In this document: positions 53,816 through 64,000 of the stretch, in pieces
Layout of the letters: every line of letters starts with the position of its first letter
How positions within the stretch are numbered: the first letter of the stretch is position 1
Made by a program: the position numbers and the translations under genes
Assembly: GCA_036874045.1 (NCBI GenBank)
Contig: CM072336.1
Coordinates: forward strand, 25,619,501 to 25,683,500
Source: Cymodocea nodosa
Taxonomy: Eukaryota > Streptophyta > Magnoliopsida > Alismatales > Cymodoceaceae
DNA: 64,000 nucleotides
Reading direction: 5' to 3'
The notes under the pieces: generated by a model
The model's database searches: none
What the model saw: the letters and a program-made list of their open reading frames with translations, nothing else
What the model was told of the DNA's origin: nothing

Positions 53816-54290
53816 TGAATGAAATAAAACGCTGTGACATAAGAATGAATGAGGGTTTGGGCCAAATTTTCCAAAATCTCTTTTCTGTATAGTTAGGGTT
53901 CTTGCAAAAATGTTATTATATATGTACATGAGGTGTGATACTTGGGTATTTGGAGGGTTCGATTTTGATTACAAAGAGTGAATAATAACAAACAAATACA
54001 AACTTACACTCCCTTAAATTGTTGCAAAAATGTTAATGACACCTAGTTTACAAAGTAATCTTTGAAATGCTAGATGGGGTAAAGCTTTGGTGAATATATC
54101 TGCCAACTAATCAAAAGCTCAAACATATTGTTTAAGAATTTTTCACAAATGAAATAGCAATCAATTTCCAAATGCTTAGTATGTTTATGAAATATAGGGT
54201 TTTTGGCCATATGAATGACAATATTATTATTACAAAAAAGGTCTTGTGGGCTAACACTATTGAACATGCAAATCTACTAAAAGAGATAGA
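53816..54290 (-). mobile_element. Ty1/Copia RNase H end and start of 3' LTR
   Basis: On the minus strand the frame 54267-54070 reads PQDLFCNNNIVIHMAKNPIF, HKHTKHLEIDCYFICEKFL and QIYSPKLYPI. It corresponds to the Copia RNase H C-terminus ('DN.aAi.ia.NPvfHeRTKHIeiDcHFvrek', 'QlADifTK.L'). Further on, AATTTAAGGGAGTGTAAGTT (about 53999-54018) looks like the polypurine tract plus LTR start (TGTAAG at 54008). The LTR is cut off by the Harbinger copy at about 53815. Confidence 0.8.
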
Positions 54291-54329
54291 AGCCAAATCA
54301 CCTTCCTTACAATTGTCGCTAAAGACCTA

Positions 54330-54540
54330 TAAACTATATAAACTTACTTTGTTGTATTTACTAAATATAATAGACAATTCATTTTTCTCATGAATAAACC
54401 ATACAAACTTACTTCGTTGTGTTTAGCAAACACTACAGACATTTCATTCTATCATATTTCTAAACACAATAAACTTACTCTATAGTGTTTACCAAACACT
54501 ACAAATAGTTCATTTATCATATATCCAAATATAATGAGCT
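54330..54540. repeat. ~66-bp tandem repeat, about three copies
   Basis: AAACTTACTT, TGTGTTTA(G/C)CAAACACTAC and TTCATT recur with starts at about 54341, 54406 and 54472. A looser related word, TGTGTTTGCCAAACTCC, lies at about 54738. Each unit contains the small palindrome GTGTTTAGCAAACAC. Confidence 0.8.
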
Positions 54541-55540
54541 TATTCAACTATAGACCTATTGTTGCTTCTCCCATGAAGAAGCCTAACTGTGACTTAGTGT
54601 TCATCATATTAGTAAAGAGTTGGAGCGTAACTCTTTGCCATGCCCCTTAATCTTATAGCTAATTGTTTGAAGTTTCAGCCCACTAATATTGAATAAATCC
54701 CTGCTTTTTCTCCCAAACACTATGAACTTAGTCTATTGTGTTTGCCAAACTCCACAACATATTTTTGAACCTTTTTCTAATAGGTCTAAGGAGTTTTTTG
54801 CGTGCATATCCTATACTCTTATTAGACACTAAAAAAGGAAGGAAAACAACACAACAAGTAGTAGACATTTTTACATGACCTCTAGGTTATAAATGACAAA
54901 TGTTTACAAATATTCGATTAATCTATTGAGGTAGAGGTCGTTGTGAATGCTAGAATCTTTTGTAGAAAGTGTCAGAGCATGAATCCCAAGGTGGATCATA
55001 CTATATAAATATCAATAATCTAAGAGAATGAGATACCAACTCCAAAATCTAGAAGGCACTCACCTCTTGAACTCTCATACACCTAAACTCCATGCAAGAG
55101 CTTTGTCACAAGCACCTTTGAACTTCCTCTTCCATTTTCTAGGTAAACATCTATCATAAACATTCATCAACCTATCCATTTTATCCACTAGCATACAACA
55201 ATGAAGCCTAGGAAATTATCACTAACATTTATCATTACTTTTTTAATGTTGTTTGTATGCCCCTTTTTGTTGTTTATCCTTTTGTTATTTACTACATATC
55301 ACCATTTATCATTAATGTGTTTAATTGGTTTTAAAAATTGTTTCATTAAATGTTGAGTATTTTGTTTTAATGATGTGTGCTGAATGAAAATAATCATATT
55401 TGCTCAATTAATATTGCTTGTGAAAAGAAATTAAAATCATCAATTAATACAGAAAAAGCTTACTGGCATAAATACTTGTCTGTATTGGATCTGAAGTTAA
55501 TAACTAGTCGTTTCGTTGCATTAATTTCTCATTTAACTAA

Positions 55541-56280
55541 ACGTTAAGTTAACGTGTGTTTTTTTATTGAAAAGCATGATATGTTTTAAAGTTATATCTT
55601 CTATATCATGAACAATGCACGTTTAGACAACTCATTAAGTTAGAGTTTTGTTTGTATAGAGGTCACGTGAGAACTCGTTAAGTTAGAGGCTTAAAGGTTA
55701 AAATAGGTCACGTGATAACTTGTTAAGTTAGTGAGTAAAAGAAGAGACGAACTCGTTAAGTTAGTGTTATACACGTGGTGAAATTATAAGTTACGAATGT
55801 TGTATTGTATCACGTGAGGTGCACATGTTTAACTCGTTAAGTTAACATAACTAAATGCGTTGAGTTGCTATATTGAACACTAAGGCAATGCGTTAGGTTA
55901 GTGTTATAAATTAAGTTGTTATTTTTGCACGTGGTAAAATTTTTATTATAAAAACATTTGTTTATTACTGAATCGGTGAGTTAAAGTTTTTTCGGAGACT
56001 TATAGTCGTAACTATCCAAAAGGTAACTTAAGTCATGTTTTCAGGTCTTGACACGTGTCTCACTAGTTTTATGGTATAAAGAGTTTTTCGGTGACTTACA
56101 ACCGTAACTATCTGAAACTTAAACTGTTTTCGGTGAATTATCGTTTAACCTTTCGAAAGAAAGGTTAAGCTGGTTCATTGAGTTAGCATAACACTACAGA
56201 CTTAGTTCATTGAGTTAGCTACAGTACTTGTCATGTGAAATGGCACATGAGGAACTCGTTAATTTAGAAACGTTAAGTTA
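55541..56280. promoter_or_regulatory. Cluster of CACGTG boxes and CTCGTTAAGTTAG motifs
   Basis: Six exact CACGTG G-boxes start at 55664, 55709, 55772, 55811, 55928 and 56052. Interleaved are copies of CTCGTTAAGTTA or close variants near 55541, 55631, 55675, 55730, 55751, 55832, 55884, 56254 and 56268. G-boxes bind bZIP and bHLH factors in plants. The second motif is unknown to me. No coding frame is present. It may be the enhancer part of a retrotransposon LTR. Confidence 0.6.
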
Positions 56281-56560
56281 TATATATACTTGTGTTACTC
56301 ATTTAGTTAACATTAAAGTAACGACTTCTTATTACACTTGATGGAAAATTATTTGGACAAGAAAATTTATTTTGCAAGAAATTTTTCAGAAATCCAGGAC
56401 TGATGATTAAAGAAAATTTGAAATATAAACATGGGTCAGAACATGTGTGTTTCAATGAAAGAAAAAGAAAAGACGTAGAGAAGTGAAAAACTAGTAGTGA
56501 TTAAACATGAAGGATATGCATGAAATGAAGATACAGTATAAAAGGCATAGAATTCTCGTT

Positions 56561-56810
56561 GATCAAACTATCCTTGCACACAAAAAGAAAAATCTTTTCA
56601 AGGATCAAACTATCCCTGCACACCAAAAGAAAAATCTTTTTCAGGGATCAAAAACACCTCTTCGGGGAAAATCTCTCAGGTGGAAGAAAATTCAGTGAAG
56701 TAGAAAAAGGTATTATATACGTCACTAAAGATTTGAAGTATCAGAAAAAAGCAAATTCGGTGAAGTAGAGAAAGACAAGATATTCGTCACTGAAGAATTG
56801 CTGAAGAAAA
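56561..56810. repeat. Two sets of short tandem repeats
   Basis: GATCAAACTATCC with CACAAAAAGAAAAATCTTTT repeats at 56561, 56603 and partly 56646 (period 42-43). Then TTC(A/G)GTGAAGTAGA, followed by CGTCACT(A/G)AAGA, repeats at about 56690 and 56755. A further ORF over the first set only reflects the repeats. Confidence 0.75.
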
Positions 56811-57439
56811 AAAAGAAAAAGAAGAAAGATCTCAAACAGGGAGAAATGTTTTAAATTCCGCAAATTAGTTTTCTCTATTTGTAGTTATGAAATTGTTTAG
56901 ATGATACATGGTATCGAGTTATAATTGCATTTACAATTTCTGAGGAGAATTGAATTGTATATTGTAATTGAAACCTTGAATAAAAATGATTTTATGAAAA
57001 CAATGTTTCGACTTGTTTTTGAGTTTTAAAGTTTCAATTATATTTCAGAAAATATTAAAAATACACAATTCACCCCCCTCTTGTGTAACCATACGATCCT
57101 ACATTAAATCTATCTTTGCATAAACTATAAATTGTTTTATCCCATTAAGATACACAATTTTTATCTATTATGTTTCTTTCTTTTTAACTTTTGTTTTATC
57201 TCAATATCATTAATCCATACATACTTGCAAACTATAATCATTGTTTCTTTTTTATCATTCATAATCAATTAATATTTAATTTGGAAAAGCAATTAAAAGG
57301 CTAACTTTGGACAAGCTATGAGGGTGCCTAACATCTTCTTTCATGCATATCCAAGGAACTTACCCTTAATCTTTAAATCCTAATCATTTTACTGTGTAGG
57401 GAATCATGCATTCCCTATATAGTGTTCAATTTTTTCTAA

Positions 57440-59810
57440 TTTTCCTTAATAAAGTTAGGTGACAACATATCGATTTCAAGGATGTTTTCCTAATGATAAT
57501 GAAAGACGTCTAGGAAATTGTAGGTATACTTTCTTGTCATCAGGATTGTAAATTCCATGTTATAGAAACTGCCTTCACCTCTAATACATAAGTCATCCAT
57601 TTTTAGTGTGATTTGGCTAGTTTCTCATTGAAGAAGGCCACTAGATGTCCTTCACCTCTAATACATAAGTCATCCATTTTTGGTGTGATTCAGCTAGTTT
57701 CTCATTGAAGAAGGCCACTAGATGTCCTTCACCTATAATACATAAGTCATCCATTTTTGGTGTGATTCGGCTAGTTTCTCATTGAAGAAGGCCACTAGAT
57801 GTCCTTGAATAAGGATGACCCCAATGTCAACCATTGATACATCATAATCAACTTCAAATACCTTATCAAAGTTTGGTAGTGCGAGGACAAGCATCATGGC
57901 AACTTGTTCCTTTTGGCATTTGAAACTTTGCTCAACATTGGGTTCCTAACATAACTTGCTTTTCTTCAAGTATCTTGTAAGCAACATGGTGATACTATCA
58001 AAATTTCTTATGAACCTCTTGTAGAATGATGCTAATCCCATAAAACTATATACCTTACTAATAGTTGAAGGTCATGGCCATTCTAAGAGGACCTTCACCT
58101 TGCTATCATCCATGTTGAGACCCTTGGAACTAATGACAAATCCTAAGACAAGTAACTTGTTTGACATGAAAGTGCACTTTTTAAAATTAATATGGAGGTG
58201 ATTTTCTTGTAAAGTGGTAAAGACATCCTTTACATGTAGTAAGTGATGCTTGCCTAAGCTCTTGAAGGTGGATTAGTTCACTAACAAGAAGCTACACTTG
58301 ATGATGTCTTCAGTCACTTGGTCTTTTGGAGGCAATAACATCAATCGAATGTGTTGGGCTCCCATGCATATGACATACACATTACTACACCCTCTATGCA
58401 ATGCATCCACATCATATTGCCAAGGTCTCCCTCGGATGATATGGGACACATCCATATCCACTACATCATAGGCAACTTCAGATGAGTAATGTTGCCCAAT
58501 GGAGAGCAGAACACTATACACTTCAGTAACATTGATGACATCCCCCTTACGGATCCACCCTATCTGATAAGGTTGTGGATGAGGCTTGGTTTTGAGGTGG
58601 AGCTTGGTGACCACCTTCCTTGAGACAAGGTTGTCAGTGCTTCTGCCATCGATAATAACATTGTAGATCTTCCCTTGGACGGTACATTGAGTGTGAAAAA
58701 TGTTGTGGGGCTAAGTATTATTGTCAACCTTCAAGGACAACAAGACTCGAAGCATGACACATGATAAGTGTTCACCTTTTTTGGCATATTTTTCCTCTTC
58801 CTCATTGCTATTTGACAAAGCCTCTTCTTGTTTTGTCTCCTTGACGTGTTTGGTGTCAATAGCTCTAGTTGCCAATATGTACCATACCTCTCTTTGAGTA
58901 ATGATTAGACTTGTGGCTTGGTTGTTGGCAATGGTAGCATTTAAGTGGATCGAGTTTGAAATGTGTATTAGTTGGTGGAGGGTTGTTTGACATTCCTACC
59001 TTTGGATGATTCAACTTTGAATTGTAGAGGGGCTTGGAGTTGGACCTTGATGTACTTTTGCTTAAGGTGTTGGTGTTTGTTCGAGGACCTTGTGCTATTT
59101 GTTGTTCAATCTTCTCAGAAAGACTTATGGCACCAACCAATGTGTAGGGATTTTGTAAAGAAATCTAGTCTTGGATGGTAAGTTTTAAGTTGCCAACGAA
59201 ATGTAAGATCTGTTGTGGTTTAGTTTCATTTAAGTTGTTGAATGAGGCCAAGCAGTAGAATTCTTGAGTATATTTAGTCATAGATCATGTCCCTTGTCGG
59301 CAATGTTGGTACTATGTGAACAAAGTTTGCTCATAATCAGTTGGCAAGAATTGTGCATGTAGCAACTTCTTCATTTTCTCTCAAGTGTGCACAAGTTGTT
59401 TTTGTTGCTGGGCCTTGTTCATTAATATTTGATCCCACCATGTTGAAGCTCCTCCTTTGAGATGATAAGCCACTAGCTTTACTTTGTGATTGTCAGGAAT
59501 CACCATATAGTCAAAAAAACATTCGACTTCCGTAATCTAGTCAAGGAAGTCTTCGATGTGCAATTCCTATTGAAGGATGGTAAATCCATCCTTAACATAA
59601 ATCCTCTGGTTGGCTTGTTCTCTTGTTCTCTTGATCTTGATCTACCTCACTTGATGAACCATTGATAAAGGGAGTGAAATGGCATGAAGGGAAAGGAGGG
59701 CCTTGTCCCTCCACTAGTTATTCCACCATAGTCATCAACCTTACCAAAGTATTGTAGAGCTTGTTGAACTCTACATGGGTGACAAGGTTAGTCATGGCTC
59801 TAATACCAGA
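57440..59810 (-). mobile_element. Ty3/Gypsy gag-protease-RT remnant with internal deletion
   Basis: On the minus strand: PBS-like TGGTATTAGAGCC just inside 59810, gag with the knuckle CYHCQQPSHKSNHYSKR (about 58890-58940, last C replaced by Y), protease IIDGRSTDNLVS and KTKPHPQPYQIGWIRKGD, DVVDMDVSHIIRGRPWQYD (58400-58660), and then straight to late RT: KKCTFMSNKLLVLGFVISSK (about 58130-58190), SFMGLASFYKRFIRNF and ALPNFDKVFEVDYDVS. The RT core with YVDD is missing. The order gag-PR-RT and the sequence type identify a plant Gypsy element. Stops are frequent. Confidence 0.85.
57572..57802. repeat. 77-bp tandem triplication inside the Gypsy RT/RNase H part
   Basis: CCTTCACCTCTAATACATAA begins at 57572, 57649 and 57726, and a fourth start (CCTTGAAT) is at 57803. 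Copies differ at only a few positions. 77 is not a multiple of three, so the array destroys the reading frame. Confidence 0.92.
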
Positions 59811-60300
59811 TGATGCAATAACAAGATATGCTCGAGGAGATGGTAGGGTGGTTGCTTTCAGAATCCACTAAGATGTGAAGGATGGAGGTCTCGGAATCTG
59901 TCGAGAAGGAAGGAGATGTGCACCAACGCCAGGTGACAAGAAAATGGGAAAGTTTTTGATTGATCCCAAAAAGTGTCCTCTCAGGTACAACTACTATTCT
60001 TTTTATAAAGAAAAAGAGAAACACTAAATTAAGATAATTAATACTAATAGGAAACTATGTTCACCGTCCATGCCACCAACTCCTCGCCTTTTATATTAAT
60101 TGTGATTTCTTGGCATTTATTGTCAGACTTACCATCCTTCATTGATCTTATGATATTATCTTCCTTTGCTGGTCCTATGTCAAATTTACATAATAGAAAA
60201 CATTCAGAAAAGCCAAGATAAGCAATATCAATTCATTGAACAGAAAACTCAACCATTTCATGTATTAGTGAAAGTCTCATTCATATCAAAATTGTTCGTC
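59811..60300 (-). repeat. Probable 5' LTR of the Gypsy remnant (outer limit unknown)
   Basis: On the minus strand the sequence ends GTTATTGCATCA directly before TCTGGTATTAGAGCC, the place where an LTR should stop (CA end). The outer TG end could not be fixed, and the right limit given is a guess. Confidence 0.4.
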
Positions 60301-60654
60301 TTCTAATAGCAAGGGGACTACTACGTATAAAAACTAAGCAAATGTACCCTAGAATTATTGGTAGGTTTCTATTTAATTAAAAGTAACTATTAACATATTT
60401 GTAGTATAGTTATTCAAGTGAAACTTGCAAGAATCTTACATCTATATATTCTTTTGTATGCATGCAAACATCCTAGTCTCTTTTCATGGTAGTCTTTACA
60501 CTCTAACCTCCTTACCTCTTGTGTTTCACTTCCAATTCCTTATGCAAGGTCCTTAGCTTCTTTGGTTTAATATATATTTATTTTAAAATTTTGAGATGAT
60601 AGATACTCAAATTAAGCTCTTATTAAGTTGAAGCAAGCATTATAATTGTACTAC

Positions 60655-60847
60655 AAATATGCCCAAGAGTTTGGTATGGAAGATTGAGGACATTTCTACT
60701 TAATCATGGATTTATAATGGAAGTGCTAGATGCCATTTTATTTATTAAGAAATCAATCAAAAATATGTTACTTATGCAAATAATGGAAGTGCTAGATGCC
60801 ATTTTATTTTTTAAGAGATCAATTGAAAATATGTTACTTATGCAAAT
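60655..60847 (+). mobile_element. Ty1/Copia reverse transcriptase piece with in-frame 66-bp duplication
   Basis: The frame reads PRVWYGRLRTFLLNHGFIME, then VLDAILFIKKSIKNMLLMQI, as in Copia RT ('PRAWY.RL..FLl..GF..g..D.tLFikk....ill.qvYVDDI'). The block from 60716 is repeated from 60782 (period 66, 22 codons), so the segment from MEVLDAILF to LLMQI occurs twice. It stops just before YVDD, where Harbinger sequence starts. Confidence 0.85.
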
Positions 60848-61320
60848 AGAGAAGATTTACTTGAAGATCTTCAAGATGTGTTGGAAGAATTTGAAGGTTT
60901 TGATTTTGAATAAATTTATAAAAGTATAGATAGAGAAGTTGAAAGAATATCTACATTTGGATTAACTCAATAAGAAAAAAAAGTTGATAACATGCATAAT
61001 CAAATAATCTTATCTATGTAGGAAGAACATAATATTTGATGTATTGTTGTAAAGATGTAAACATTATTAACTTATGAAATTTTCCATAAACCTGCCAAGA
61101 ATATTAAACATTTTTATTTTATTCAATTCATATTCTATTTTTTTCTTTTACCTTTCTAATTGTGCATAAAGAACTATATTTTTTATTAATTTTTCATTAC
61201 TTTTTGTAACTTTTTTTTGCTATTTTTTTCAAATTTTTGAATTTTTTTTGTTATTTTACTTTTTAGGTGCACAAATATGTCTTAAATATACATTATATTA
61301 TTTTTGGTGCCAAAGTGAAG
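60848..61320 (+). mobile_element. PIF/Harbinger copy 3, C-terminal transposase fragment
   Basis: From 60848 the frame reads REDLLEDLQDVLEEFEGFDF, stop, then REVERISTFGLTQ, stop, EKKVDNMHNQIILSM. It matches the transposase C-terminus of copies 1 and 2 (EDLLEDLLDELEEL ... TQEQRKEMADKMRED). It is a different lineage and lacks the catalytic part. The AT-rich sequence to about 61320 is probably its 3' region. It separates two Copia RT pieces. Confidence 0.7.
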
Positions 61321-61324
61321 AACT

Positions 61325-62060
61325 ATGTCAAGTTTTTGCTAAATATATACAAAATAAATTTAAAATGAGGATGGTTGGAGAATTATCATTTTATAAGAGT
61401 TTCAAATAAAAAATTCATGGAGGAAAATTTTGTCAATTAAGAAAAATATATCAAAGAATTGCTGAAGAAATTTATGATGGAAAATTGCAAATCCAAAGGA
61501 ACCCCAATGACCACATGAATTAAATTGGAAAAATATTAAAATGGCAAAAATGTTGATGAAAAGAAATATCAAGGTATGATAGCATTATTATTATATTTGA
61601 ATACTAGACCTAATTAATTTATGTTTAATGTGTACTTAAGAAAAATATTAATCTATTTTGAAGGAATCACACATGATTAGCGTTATTGAGAAAATCTTTA
61701 GATATTTGCAAGGCACATTGGAATTTAGATTATTTTATCCTAGAGACAACTCACTAGATTTAGTTACTTATGGTAATGCCAATGTTTTTAGATGTAAATT
61801 TGTCAAAATATAATTTTTTACTCCTTATTCAAATTGATGTAAAAGACTATCAAGTCAAAGATGATCCAAGGCGTTTATACATGGAGTAGAGAAAAAAGTG
61901 ACATAAAACTTCAACAAATAAATAAGAGAGGACTCTAGATGATTTAGAATCATTAAGTCAAATTTGTATTGATTATACCTTATTACTGAAAGAGTTGTAA
62001 TTGAAAATTTCTTTAGTACTAGATATATGTCTATCCCCCACAAGGCATGTAAGGTAGGAT
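61325..62060 (+). mobile_element. Ty1/Copia RT end to RNase H start, decayed
   Basis: Pieces in varying frames: NKFKMRMVGELSFYKSF (about 61350-61400), ENCKSKGTPMTT (61478-61520), KKYQGMIALLLYLNTRPN (61562-61615), then IEKIFRYLQGTLEFRLFYPR (61685-61745) and DLVTYGNANVF. They match 'f.MsmmGEL.fFLGLqi', 'KLYRgMIGSLLYLtasRPDI' and 'vKRifRYLkGT..lgLwYp'. It continues the RT of 60655-60847. Confidence 0.82.
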
Positions 62061-63430
62061 ATAAAGCACCCTATAGGAAGACAAGTTTAAAAAATTCATA
62101 TAGGGAAATCAAGCCTTGGTGTTTTGTTAAGTATATTTTACTAGCTTGAACATTTGTGTAGATTTGAACTTGTAACCTTACTAGTGGTGAGAAGATTACT
62201 CAGTATCTAAGTTGACATATCAATTTGAAAATAGTATATCCATCCTGTCCATGTGAAATCACTAAGTATGAGAGTTTTGTAGTAAAAATGAGTTGATAGA
62301 CCATTTTCACATTGAGATAGCATTTCACCATAAGATTTAAATTGGTCTTGCGAATCCTCATGAGTTAAGTCAAGGAGTTCTTTAGTAGATATCCTTCCAA
62401 CCATTAGGAAAACAGTCAAGGAGTTTCTTTGGTACACTGACTAGTGAGTGGGAGAGAATTTCCTCTCATCTATTTGCTAAAAGCACACTTCCTTGTGTTA
62501 TAGTTAGTACCTTTATAAAGTGAATCATTTTCCAAAACTCTTACTTGCATTTACTCAATTTTGTTGGAGAGACTTCCCTCCACCGAACTCAAAAGCAAAG
62601 TGTGCATTCACTCAGATTATTGAATTCGAAAGCATTCTTGTGTGGATAGGCTTCTATGATTATAGAATTTCAGGCTTTCGATTCAAGCTATGCAGAGTGT
62701 CTGCAGATAAGGAAGATAATATTGGCAAGGTAAATTACTTGGGGAAAAATGAATGATGCTTGGTTCTTGTCTCGTAGGGAAGTCTAGGTAGAAAACTTAT
62801 GAATGAAGGTAACTAGTAGGTAAACTGTTATAAGATTACTTGTACATATTTCATTGTTATTTGCCTCTTCACCTTGGATAAAATGCTTCAACTCAATTGA
62901 ATTTTCACAATTAGTTTTAATTGTGAAAAAACCTTTTTATTTCATTATTCACCACCTCATGAAGTCTTTGGTACTGCTAACACCTACGTCAGATTTTAAT
63001 CCCTATGCATGGTATGAATCTCAATATATATAAGGGGATTTTATGGTGAAGAACATCTACTAGTAAAAAGTTTTCTGGTAATGACATTATGAAACATGCA
63101 TGGGTCAAACTCTTAGTACTGACATCATAGAAATAAATATACGAAGAGATTACATATAAACTTTATTTTTAAATCATTACAAATAAACATGCCAGTAATT
63201 AAGCTAAATAAGTATCAAATTTTAATCTAATGGCCATAAAATTAAACACCTTAATTTCATTTAACTTCAACCATTTTTGAATAAAAAATAATTTAGATTA
63301 AGCTTAAACTTTAACATATGTATAATAGGTTAAAGCATAAATTAATTAATTAAATTTAAATTTAAAATAAAATATTTAAAAAATAATGCCATGAGGAAAA
63401 GCTTTCCATTATAACAAAATTTCTCAAAAC
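62061..63430. other. Spacer without recognised gene
   Basis: AT-rich; frames at 62207-62437 (minus) and 62520-62756 (plus) have no family signature. I see nothing. Confidence 0.6.
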
Positions 63431-63534
63431 TTTCCTCACCACCAAGTTAGGCTGCTCGTTGGCGTTCTAAAATCTGGAGGAACTGGAGAGCTGTCAGTTA
63501 ACGATGGCATGATACGGCTTATATTTCTTTGTTT

Positions 63535-63747
63535 TTAGAATGTATAGATCAAACACAAAACACCTGCCTGTTTTGTTCGACATAGTGGATTCTGTAACAC
63601 ACTGCTGATAATAATCATCGCAGTTGAGAGAATTCTAAATGCGAGGACAGTCACTACTTGTCCAATGGCTCCTGCTTGTGGGCTATATCTTGGACATGTG
63701 TAATACAATCTACCTGATGTCTGAGGAAAGCACTGAACCTTATTCAA
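63535..63747 (-). pseudogene. Possible GRF-type zinc-finger fragment
   Basis: The minus-strand frame contains VQCFPQTSGRLYYTCPRYSP, which recalls GRF-type zinc fingers ('...tNPGRrFYkCp'). Only this half is visible. The rest (LSTAMIIISSVLQ) is unlike the family. It could be a gene fragment, an exon of a gene that continues to the right, or chance. Confidence 0.2.
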
Positions 63748-64000
63748 TGTGTCAATGCCTTACATTGGTGTTCACATGGTTCCGCACATCTTTGGTTTCT
63801 ACTCTCTTCCTGTTTTGCTTGTCATCTGGGATCCAGAGAAAAATCTGAAGATTGGACCAGAAGCACAGCTGATCATGAGAAGTTGGTCTCTTAGGTGAAA
63901 CATTGTTCTTGTAAAATCTTATTTACTTCTAATCATTGTGGCATACTTTGATCAGCAACCTGAGACTGAAGTCATGGAAAACATTTAATATGGATTTCTG

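Larger units (their letters stand above)
54960..57105. repeat. Probable long LTR or LTR-like region (unassigned)
   Basis: The right end reads ACAATTCACCCCCCTCTTGT, a phrase common at the U5 end of large plant Copia (Sirevirus-like) LTRs. The interior is rich in short internal repeats (see the separate entries) and has no coding frame. A clear TG start, primer site or second LTR copy was not found, so this assignment is tentative. Confidence 0.4.

Overview
This is nuclear DNA from a flowering plant, AT-rich and dense in transposons. Evidence: two conserved plant housekeeping genes with canonical GT-AG introns, plus many decayed plant transposons (PIF/Harbinger, Ty1/Copia, Ty3/Gypsy, L1, RTE, Au-type SINE). 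Very large introns packed with old repeats suggest a dicot or basal angiosperm with a mid-sized to large genome. I cannot name the species.

Layout. (1) 1-5315, minus strand: the 5' part of a choline-phosphate cytidylyltransferase (CCT) gene, five exons, running off the left edge. (2) 5316-12278: the divergent spacer between two head-to-head genes. It is split by a near-complete 5.4-kb PIF/Harbinger element (6390-11788, TAA target duplication) carrying a MYB/SANT-like ORF1 and a DDE transposase, both broken by stops. (3) 12279-40819, plus strand: the complete 18-exon gene for cytosolic phenylalanyl-tRNA synthetase alpha subunit. Its 1509-nt CDS (502 codons plus stop) is spread over 28.5 kb, and introns 3, 6, 7 and 12 (5-7 kb each) hold nested LINEs, a SINE, satellite-like repeats and three members of one Copia-derived family. 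(4) 40820-51700: a long spacer with microsatellites, a small ORF, local duplications and two hairpins, but no gene I recognise. (5) 51700-62100: a transposon graveyard. It holds a second Harbinger copy (minus), Copia RNase H (minus), a probable long LTR with a cluster of CACGTG and CTCGTTAAGTTAG motifs, a Gypsy gag-protease-RT remnant (minus), and a Copia RT (plus) interrupted by a third Harbinger fragment. (6) 62100-64000: mostly featureless, with a weak zinc-finger-like fragment.

The two host genes serve different basic functions, phosphatidylcholine synthesis (Kennedy pathway) and cytosolic translation. They share one upstream region, about 1.56 kb long without the Harbinger insertion. Everything else I can identify is mobile or repetitive. 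I found no undescribed multigene system. The least explained signals are the G-box/CTCGTTAAGTTAG cluster (55541-56280), the 36-bp-arm hairpin (47545-47633) and the intronic Copia family with a shared polypurine domain.
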